Source: Hydractinia symbiolongicarpus
Lineage: Eukaryota > Cnidaria > Hydrozoa > Anthoathecata > Hydractiniidae
Direction: 5' to 3'
Length of the DNA: 64,000 nucleotides
Assembly (NCBI RefSeq): GCF_029227915.1
Contig: NC_079883.1
Coordinates: forward strand, 24,864,001-24,928,000
Shown: positions 56,101 through 64,000 of the stretch, piece by piece
How positions within the stretch are numbered: the stretch's first letter is position 1
How the letters are laid out: each line of letters starts with the position of its first letter
Position numbers and translations under genes: made by a program
Notes under the pieces: model-generated
Told to the model about the DNA's origin: nothing
Databases searched by the model: none
The model's input: the letters and a program-made list of their open reading frames with translations, nothing else

Positions 56101-57421
56101 TACAAGCGTCATAACTGAAGCCCTCACCGTAAAAGACCTTCTCTGACTTGCTAGGCATGCGCTTGACCTTCTTGCCTTTGCAGATGATAGTCGGCTTTTT
56201 TTCTTCACATATCTTCTTATGTTTCGTAAGATCTCCGCTGCTTGCAAACATTTGCTTGCAGGCTTCGCATTCCCATTTCTGTTGTGCCAATACGTCTACA
56301 TCCTTGATGTAGAAACAGTGTCCATCCAACATACCAAGGTTGATCGTGTCTAAATCTTTTTTGTGTTGATTCTGACTGTACACGAGTCTCCATGGTGCTT
56401 TCTCAGAGTTGGTCTTAGGTTCAAAGACTCTGATGTTAATCTTGAAACGCTTCGCTATACCCTCAAAGTCAACGAGCTTCGTAGCACGTACATCTTCCCG
56501 CTTTAGTTTGGGATTCTCGTAGTACTCGCGTGCTAGTTTGAGGGCTGGCCTCGTGATATGCTTTTCACGCTGCTTTCGCTCTCCCCGGTAGTGAACGGCT
56601 AGGCATCGCCAAAAGCACAATTTGTCGGTTCTTTCATCTTCTTTGTCAAAGCTGTAGATGCACCTCTTTTTTCGCAACCAGTCTGGCAAGGGTCCACAGC
56701 CTAACAGGGGCTCCCTTGTGGAGATGATCTTGATTTGCACATGGTTGAAGACTATTTTCCCTTCGTACGATCCTAGGGTCTCGATTGTTCTTTCTGGTGG
56801 CAAGTACGCCTTCCCCCAAAACTCGTTATCTCCTTGATCTAATCGCTGCATTTCACATTTTTCGATAAAGGCTTTGATGTCAGCTAGGCTTGTAAGCGAT
56901 CCTTCGCTTCCTTTGGTCTTGTGATACGGAGCCGTGCCACCTCCTGCTTCGTAGATGGTGCAAGCAAAACTGTAGACTACCTTAACTCTCATGTCTATGT
57001 AGGGCGTAATTTTTCGCATGATGGCCTCCGACAGTGGCTGATTAAGGTTCTTGTTGAACAGCCATGTCTTGACACGATTTCCATCTTCCAACATCTGTGC
57101 GTCATTCTCATCAAATAATTGCTGAATGTCTTCGACGCCTTCGGATCGGTTTTTCTCTTGTGGGAACATGTGCTTGATGTCTTCGACTCCACTATATTCA
57201 TCTTGTATGTCTCCAGCATCGTAAAAGTCCTCTCGCGCTTCTCTCTCAATTTCATCGTGCAGCGTCGTCCTTCCAGCAATTTGCTCCTTCGCCCTATTAT
57301 AATAAGAAGTAACAGTGTCTCGTACACTCTTCAGGCGATCGGCAAGAGCGTCGCGAGCTGCTGCCAAAGGTGCTGAGACAGCGCTATATAATTTACTGAT
57401 TGCATTCTTGAACCAACTCAT
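53174..57421 (-). pseudogene. protein-primed DNA polymerase B with N-terminal accessory domains; two in-frame stops
   Basis: One reading frame of 1415 codons from ATG 57421, interrupted only by TGA (codon 550, 55774) and TAG (codon 810, 54994) with no frame change. Codons 1-44 lie in the inverted repeat. Codons ~265-375 hold a Cys/His pair (CFWRCLAVH, DGHCFYI) like an OTU-type or degenerate cysteine protease. A C2HC finger is at ~385-405. An endonuclease-like YEYHGCKWHGCPC is at ~490-502. The exonuclease domain starts at FDFEALL (~558-564; D and E of motif I) with IGFNSGKYD (~657-665). Polymerase motifs: LDANMLYPS (~1000-1008), KLKGNSFYG (~1171-1179), YMDTDSAYF (~1269-1277). The C-terminus is complete (LSAFYDKRKV). 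A Cys-rich insert lies at ~853-951. It copies the linear genome from a protein primer. Confidence 0.9.
54567..54863 (-). repeat. cysteine-rich insert within PolB (CxxC repeats)
   Basis: This stretch encodes ~99 residues with 23 cysteines, mostly as CxxC or CK.KC units (for example CKGKKCKTCRGKKCKTC), just before the polymerase palm. The DNA is also repetitive (TGTCTTGCACTTTTTCCCC twice near 54645-54695). It replaces a much shorter region in typical Polinton PolB and could bind zinc. Confidence 0.78.
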
Positions 57422-57692
57422 TTCTCTTTATTATATACAGATTTTGGACTTTCGGAATTTTTTTAGAGGTGGACGCAATTTGAGTAGGGGATTTCCCTAT
57501 TCAAACAGATTTGCGCGTTTGTTGCTGTTGTTTACTCATTTGAGGCATGATGAAATCTGTGATTACTCATTTGAGGTATGATGAAATCTGTGACGTCACA
57601 GATTTTTTTGGGGGTCTAAAAGCAGCGTTTTTTAATGGGGGTTTGACCGTTGAAAACCTAAAACCTGTTTATATGGGGGTGCTACTCTAGCT
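57290..57692 (-). repeat. Polinton right terminal inverted repeat
   Basis: Inverse of 39614-40015, including the coding start of PolB (MSWFKNAISK...). The non-coding parts (270 and 271 bases) differ at only a few positions; the coding parts differ slightly more. Confidence 0.92.
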
Positions 57693-57698
57693 GAACAA
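57693..57698. other. target-site duplication, right of Polinton
   Basis: GAACAA directly after the right inverted repeat; matches 39609-39614. Confidence 0.7.
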
Positions 57699-57899
57699 GC
57701 CAGGATTTATTTGACACATCACCGCTGTTCCAATGGTTATTTGATAGACCCGAAAAATTTATCAAACTTTTTTCAACTCTTTTTAACTTCGACGCTTTCT
57801 CTGAAGAAGATTATGAAGAAGCGTTTAAGCTGGTACAGCAGCAAAAATCAGCAAAAACAGCAAAAAACTTGAAGCTTTTATACGAATTAAATGTAGGGT
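57699..57899 (+). other. coding-like stretch next to the Polinton
   Basis: One frame reads LFDTSPLFQWLFDRPEKFIK, then FDAFSEEDYEEAFKLVQQQK, and ends near a donor-like GGTAATA; another frame in phase 1 is also open to ~57870. It may be part of a host exon split from its acceptor by the insertion, or a remnant of another repeat. No family recognised. Confidence 0.3.
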
Positions 57900-60800
57900 A
57901 ATATTTTTATTTTCGATTTTAGAAGTGATTGAACCATATTGTAGTTATGACGTAACCAGCAACGAATTAATATCAAGAATCGCCGTAAAGACATTTAGAT
58001 TTGCAAAAAACGAAAATTTGATTTTGAGCGGATAAAATTATTATACAATTGTGTTACCATTTTACATTTGCAAATTGTAACAAAGAATTTACATCAATGA
58101 AATGGGACTCAGCGTCGAACGCCAGATGTAGTTCTACAAGTTAACAGTACTTGCAACCTATTTGTAGGTCACTTCTCTTTCTACAATTATCAGGCGTTAA
58201 CCTAAAATATAAAAGAGAGACAAAAATTCCATCATTTAAACATAATAATCGCCATATGGTGATGACTAACCCTGTTTTTACCCAATTTCTCCAGACTGAA
58301 TAAAACATTTGGCCTCAAAAAAATGTCTATACCCAGCCTCAACAATCCCTCTTCAAAATAAAAATTCATGAATAATAATTAGTTCAGCCAAATATAGCTT
58401 AAGTGTACGCCCTTTTGAAATTTAACAGAAAAATTTAAGACGATCTTTATTATGCTACACTGCACGAGCTTTAACTTTCGATAGCATTTTTGTTTTACTT
58501 TAGAATTTTCAGACATGCTTGGTGAATCATGCAGCTATGACTTGGTGTGCGGAAATCTTTTTATTCGGAATAGTTTTCTTTCAACAGCGTTCGATGCTGC
58601 AGGGGATGCTAACAAAGAATCTTTTTAAAAAAACAAAAGGCTATTGTTAAAGAAATAAGAATGATAAAAAAAATCTGCACACCGTTTTAACAGGGTTAAC
58701 GCAAGATTCATTTAAAAGCAGAAGCTGATGAAAAATAACGAGTTTGTAAAAAGTTGGAGCTCGTAAAATCCGATTTTTTCTTTTATTTTAATACATATTT
58801 AGGTGGAAATTTTTGCTGACTCAGCAATTTTGCTGACTCAGTTAAAATCATTACATTATGTAGTAAGGCCTATATTTTTAGGAAATGGTAAAAAAATGGT
58901 ATCAATAATACACTCAGTAAATAATTCAGCTCTTTGGACAGCCATAAAAGGGTTACTGCCACCTTCACAATGCGGCACTATTAAAAAAAGAGCTGCGAGA
59001 CCCCTAGGCGTACTTCGCGAAAATTAAAAATGTAAAAATTTCAGTACACAAAAAATTATACACTCAATATTTTTTATTCAAAAAGGATCCTTGTTTGGGA
59101 TAAAAATAAAGCTGTCCAGCTGGACAAATTCTCAGGGCGCAAGAATGACAAACCTACCGAGAATTATGTGGCTTGCTAAGTAGCTAAACATTTTCCATTT
59201 TAACAAAAATATAAAATGAGGAATGAAGGTAGCTAAAATAACCAATAATTTGTATGTTAGTTGGGATGATTCGAAATCAATAAACGAAAGTATATACCTA
59301 TTGGTCTCCGTGGCTAGGTAGCTGAAACATCAAAATTAATATGTTTAAAACTTGTATAAAATGCAGAAAATGATAAAATGCAAATGACTTGTTTGGTTAA
59401 TTCTAACTCTAGTTTTTTGTTTTCTCAGCTCTATTTTTACCGGTGCCGCATTTTTAGAGTGCGTAGTGAAATTAAATATCCGCAAATATTAAATGTTTTT
59501 AGCTAAGTTGTCGGCAAAATATTGAATGTAACAGAGCTAACGATCCTACAATAATCACGAGTTCGCTATTCTTCTGTTTTCCCGAAGGGTAATAAAAGTT
59601 CGACATTTTGAAACTTTGGTTACTCTTTCATACTTTCATCATGCTCCGCACGATCCTCACGACATATCAGTTTAGTTCTCAATGCTAGTTACACTTTTTT
59701 TCGTTCCTGTTTCCCTTGACCGGTGAAACAGAACATTAGATTCAGAAAAGGCAAGCGCGTTTATAACGGCACATGCTACCATTATACCAATCAATGCCAT
59801 TTATTCCGTGACATAAAAGTTGCCTTAGCTGTGTATTGGTATAGCAAAGTCTCTTGAGTACTTCCCCAGGCGATGGAATAAATAGCATTAAAAAAGAACC
59901 ACCTATATCTAGCTGGATTTTCGATGCTTCGTCAAAATTTGCGTTTGCAGCCAAATCTTAAAATTGCTTTGTTTAATATTTATGCATGGCTAGAAATATA
60001 ACAATATATTAATGTTAACATGGAAAAAGATATAAATACATATAAACAAAAGCATGACCTACAGACTTTCTTTTAAAATTGGCGCGGCCACGTTAAATCG
60101 TCCATTAAGCATGCTGTCATCGCTAGATTTTGAGGTCGTACTTATAAAAGGAACGGATCAAAAGGCACAATGTTTTTAATGCTTATTAATTTTTTTACAA
60201 TCTTGCCCAAAAGTGCCATTTTTAAGTATTAAGTAATAAAAATAAAAAATAATGAAATATAATAAGACTAGTCGTTAGCCCGTGGGAAATCCACAGAAAT
60301 ACATATACGCGGTACGCATTTGTTATTTGGTACATAAATATTTCGTGTCTTTGTAACACTTTTTTTTCGCGCACAAAGAGGAATATTAATATAAAAAATA
60401 GAGATATTTAAAAATTTAGTCAGTTTGATAAAACTTTACGTAAAATTTATATATTGTGTGTTGATGGATTCGTATAGCTAACTAACACATCAGCCGTCGC
60501 AATTTACCTTGGCGTGTCTAATTTTTCATTTTCCTTCATAAATGTGTTATATATGGAGGTGGAAATTGCATTTTGGTTATTTACAATGAATATGTAAGCT
60601 CTGTTAGCTGCATGAGCAATGTTGGCCATCCTCGACAGGTTCGAATTTAACAGGGGATTTCAATTTTGATTAATGTAGGAACTTGTAAGAGATACAGTTG
60701 GATTTTAAAGTATTTTAGTTAAGTTATACTGATTTTTAAGGTTATTATGTTCGTGTTACTTTATGTTGTTATTCTATCAAGGACAATGCATAATAGCTAC

Positions 60801-63302
60801 ACAATGAATATCTGTTCTTCATAGTACATAATAAAATAATAAGGACATGATCATTATGTTAATGGTATGTTTTTTGTATCAAGAATCTTCAAGACATTGT
60901 AACCATAATTGTTAAGTAATAATAAGCATGCGTAACAACTTGAAGATTTACACCATGAGTGACACACATTTTTTATATAAATTTTATTTATAAGAAATCA
61001 TAGGCCTTAAAACCAAAATTTAAGAAACTTTTTGAAAAACCTTAATTAGAGAGTAAAATATCCGACATTCACACACTTATACATACAGCTCACAAAATAC
61101 GCACAAAGATTGCAAAGGTCATTCAGTCCAAACGAACAAAATCTTGTAAACAAAATATTAATTTCTATGTAGTAGTTACTGGATATTAAACTCATGTTGT
61201 TGTTTTTTATTTTAAAGTTTGTTTTTATCCCAATCGAATCTACTTTGCCTATTTATGGAGATTATGTGATAAGTTCTTTAGTGAGAGAGTCTTTTTAAAA
61301 AATGATACTGTTTTCTTGTATTATAGTATAATATTCTTACTTGATTGCCTTTCTTTTAATGAGTCAAACAAAACTGCGTGAAATTCAGTTGTATCTATAT
61401 GGAATAAAAAAAGATTTTTTTTGGTGAAGACAACAAGTACTTTGAGGATTATAGATAGTCAATGTAATACTATTTTGTTCATGTATAAACTTCTCTGGTA
61501 CAGATAAACATATTGTGCACGTTGCTACAGTACTCCATAACGATGCAAGATGGCATAAATAACATTCATATTTTAAAACAGATTATTATTGTTGAAATTT
61601 GTTTTAGAAAAAGAGGGTGTTTATAGCTTAGATTTTGTGAGATAATCTAAGGCTGTACTGTAGTTGTTCGTTATACTTACCGAAGCCTGTATAAATATTT
61701 ACATTGACTTTATTAAAGAAAATTCACCTGTTAAAATTACTAACATTAAGCCTACAATTTTATAATTTGCAGGTCACTCTTTATAACTAAAATAAAACAT
61801 ATTATTTAAATTATGCAATCTGACCTTTAACAGGACATTCCTTTTTTAATTGTTCATACAACAGCGAGATCAGACGTGTTTTAGAATATAGAACATAAAC
61901 ATTCATGTGGTTATATATTATTTTGTTGTGTGTGAACGCATTGTCAGTCTGCAAGTGCAAAGTTCAGATGGTTATTTGTTGAAGTTACAAAGAAGGTACG
62001 TTCTTAGCTTATGTTTTCTTGTCACTTAACCTAAGGTCGAATTACGCGAATAATGCACCAATATAAACGAACATTTTTTAAAAAACTGGTTAAAAAGATC
62101 AAAATATTTCTGTCTTGACAACACTTTTAAAATTGGCAGTATGGAGCCGCGATTATAAATCTTTGAAGTAAAATGATACAACAATGCAGCCAGGGCAGAT
62201 GCAGTTACTAGGAACTGGAATAACGTTTTAAGACATGGAAATTTAGATTTGAGTAAATTAAAAGCGCAGAAATATGATTTACTTAAAGTTAATGTTTCTT
62301 TAATGAGTAATTTATGTGAATACTATTAATATTTTACCTTCAAATGACCTCCAAAAAAAGCAGAAAGCTTGTATAATATCAAAATCTATTTTCTTGAATT
62401 TTGTGTACGTATTACGACATTGTTTTACATAGCTAAATCAATGCAAACATCAATAAAACTTATGCCAACAAACAATTAAGCTACACATTTTTTGAATACC
62501 AATGTATGTTATAAGGACTATTGTTTAGAGTTTTGCAAATTCCCAACTGAGCGAACACAGTACAAGATTTCTTCCGCAGCGACCTAGCTACGATTGGATA
62601 TTGCGCATTATTGGTATAACTAAATTAGGCGCCCAGACGCATATTTTTAACATTTTGCCTTTTTTAGCTGCGCTATTTAAGGAAAAGATATAATTCTGGG
62701 AATGTTGGTTATTTTAATTCTTCTTACAGTCTATTTATTATTTGCAAAAGAAAGCGAGATAGTGTTTCCTGACAAGATTACAGTAACAACAAATGGCATC
62801 CAAAGTTTCTTAGCGAAACAGACTGCGATTACTTCAAATTTAAAATGCAAACCTGCTTGCTGTTATATATAAAGGGGCTACAATTGTAGACAAGATGTAG
62901 TGAAACGACTTGGAAAATAATGATATTACTCCAAAATTGCTTTCTCCCCTTGTTAATGTTGGCTTCAAGAAGTGCAGAGTATTTGAACTAATCTTTCCAC
63001 TATAGTTTCTTTTTATTACCCCTAAAAAAACATTGCTGTCGTTTTACCCGTTTTTCACTTGACTTAAGTACCTCCCTTAAGGCTTAACCTTGCTAGGTTA
63101 TTGTTGTAGCATTGTGACCAAAAAAACTTAATGAATACTATTAAAAAAATAAATGTGCATCTGATCCTAAAGATGGTCATTTTCTCGCAACTAAATTATC
63201 TTGCTGTTTTGATGTTGCTAACTATCATTGCATTTCCACCTATTTCTATTTATTTTAGGTGTTGCGATATTGCTGTGTCCGCAGGCGCAAAGGCAAAACA
63301 TA
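57900..63302. other. non-coding stretch
   Basis: I see no supported gene and no kinase-type exon. A Helitron 3' end in minus orientation lies at 60265-60297. The rest is AT-rich and unremarkable. The upstream part of the LRR gene (promoter, 5' exon) must lie within or before the last part; TTTTAG at 63253-63258 is a possible acceptor. Confidence 0.4.
60265..60297 (-). mobile_element. solitary Helitron 3' end
   Basis: On the minus strand: GTGGATTTCCCAC hairpin followed by GGGCTAACGACTAG and T. It matches the ends of the cluster at 12.6-25 kb. The rest of the element to the right is not recognisable, so this is a truncated or old copy. Confidence 0.62.
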
Positions 63303-64000
63303 ATGTTCATTTTGACATTGGCAATTTTTCTAATAAATTTTCAAACACTGGATGCATGTCCGGCGCTATGTAATTGTCATGACCAAGCAGTGTATTGCAA
63401 TGTACAAAAGGTCTTAACAAAAGAAGATATTGAAATAATTGGACCGAAGATACCGTTGAACACGATAGCATTAACCATTAATCAATACGCATCAGAGGAT
63501 CTTTCACTCAAAGCTTTTCCTGTTCTACCTTTGTTAAAAGAACTGAATATAGGCTATAGTAATTTATCAAAAGTTCCGAATGAATTGTCAAGAAAGTTGC
63601 CTGCCTTATCGAGTTTAACGTTACGTCGGAACAAAATAACAAGGGTTAGTGGAAAAGATTTTCTCGGACTTCGTAACTTAAAAGATTTACGAATCTTTCA
63701 AAACCCGTTAGAGGAAGTTAGTGTTGATACTTTTTCAGATTTACTGAATCTAACCTATATAGATTTGCAAGGCAATCGCCTCACTTCACTTGATGTCAGA
63801 ACTTTTGCAGGTCTTGAAAAATTAACCATAATAGATCTCACTAAAAACCTCATACAAAGCATTCCAGAATACACATTTTCCAGTCAAAAATCGCTAGTTG
63901 AATTACGTTTGGAAAACAACAAAATTAAAAAATTGTTTCCGACGTCCTTCGCTGGCCTTTCAAAGCTAAGTGTGCTGTATTTAAATAGAAATGAAATTAA
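63303..64000 (+). CDS. secreted or membrane leucine-rich-repeat protein, partial (runs off the window)
   Basis: The ATG at 63303 opens a signal peptide (MFILTLAIFLINFQTLDA) and then an LRR N-terminal cap with CPALCNCHDQAVYCN. At least seven leucine-rich repeats of ~24 residues follow (LTSLDVRTFAGLEKLTIIDL, LIQSIPEYTFSSQKSLVELR, and so on, with LxxLxLxxN periodicity). The frame is open to the window end, 232 codons. Extracellular LRR proteins of this type (Slit, LRRTM, LGR or Toll-like) act in adhesion and signalling; the C-terminal part is needed to decide. A second upstream frame (63131-63373) overlaps it and is a shadow. Confidence 0.85.
   Translation, partial: MFILTLAIFLINFQTLDACPALCNCHDQAVYCNVQKVLTKEDIEIIGPKIPLNTIALTINQYASEDLSLKAFPVLPLLKELNIGYSNLSKVPNELSRKLPALSSLTLRRNKITRVSGKDFLGLRNLKDLRIFQNPLEEVSVDTFSDLLNLTYIDLQGNRLTSLDVRTFAGLEKLTIIDLTKNLIQSIPEYTFSSQKSLVELRLENNKIKKLFPTSFAGLSKLSVLYLNRNEI

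Larger units (their letters stand above)
39614..57692. mobile_element. Polinton/Maverick element, ~18.1 kb, degenerate
   Basis: A self-contained element with ~400-bp terminal inverted repeats starting AGCTAGAGTAGCACCCCC, a target duplication, and a dense set of virus-type genes: protein-primed PolB, A32-like ATPase, double-jelly-roll capsid, penton, and accessory genes. Composition and gene density differ sharply from the host. The usual integrase and cysteine protease are not recognisable. Several genes carry stops or one-base frame changes, so this copy is probably not autonomous. It lies in a host receptor gene, or just downstream of that gene's last recognised exon. Confidence 0.95.

Noticed and set aside
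57900-63302. tyrosine-kinase exons completing the receptor
   Set aside because: No HRDxxxRN, DFG or glycine-loop motif was seen in plus-strand frames.

Overview
This is a window of AT-rich animal nuclear DNA, most likely from a cnidarian or similar invertebrate. Evidence for that: short spliced exons with clean donor and acceptor sites, a secreted PAN/apple-domain protein, a Frizzled-CRD plus kringle receptor, an LRR protein, and dense transposon debris. I cannot name the species.

The centrepiece is a complete Polinton/Maverick element of about 18.1 kb (39614-57692). It has ~400-bp terminal inverted repeats and a 5-6 bp target duplication (GAACA(A)). It is visibly more GC-rich than its surroundings and is packed with genes on both strands. 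It encodes a protein-primed family B DNA polymerase, an A32-like packaging ATPase, a double-jelly-roll major capsid protein, a single-jelly-roll penton protein, and several small membrane or coiled-coil proteins. It also carries a SAP-like protein, a BRO-N protein with a tandem fragment, a decayed HNH nuclease, and an ankyrin protein built from 27-residue units. I find no retroviral-type integrase and no Ulp1/adenain-type protease. Genes are separated by hairpins, and most starts lie a few bases after an AATAAA-like box. The element carries about a dozen disabling lesions: five in-frame stops and seven one-base frame changes.

Flanking layout. 1-8.4 kb: intergenic DNA with one minus-strand PAN-domain exon. 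8.4-12 kb: a tRNA-derived SINE and dispersed repeats. 12-25 kb: a nested transposon cluster. A non-LTR retrotransposon is split by a head-to-tail pair of Helitrons. A second Helitron pair sits in its tail, a third pair lies inside one of those, and a ~3.1-kb inverted-repeat transposon sits there too. 25.5-27.7 kb: another non-autonomous DNA transposon. 30.9-31.5 kb: a 3CxxC zinc-finger gene. 36.5-39.5 kb: three plus-strand exons, all with phase-1 borders, of a CRD-kringle-transmembrane receptor; the Polinton lies ~75 bp downstream of the last of them. 57.7-63.3 kb: mostly featureless. 63.3 kb to the end: the start of an LRR protein gene that runs out of the window.

How the Polinton genes fit together: PolB copies the linear element from its ends, the ATPase packages it, and the capsid and penton proteins form a T-number shell, so it is a virus-like integrated genome. 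The lesions suggest that this copy is inactive or depends on helpers, unless some frame changes are assembly errors.
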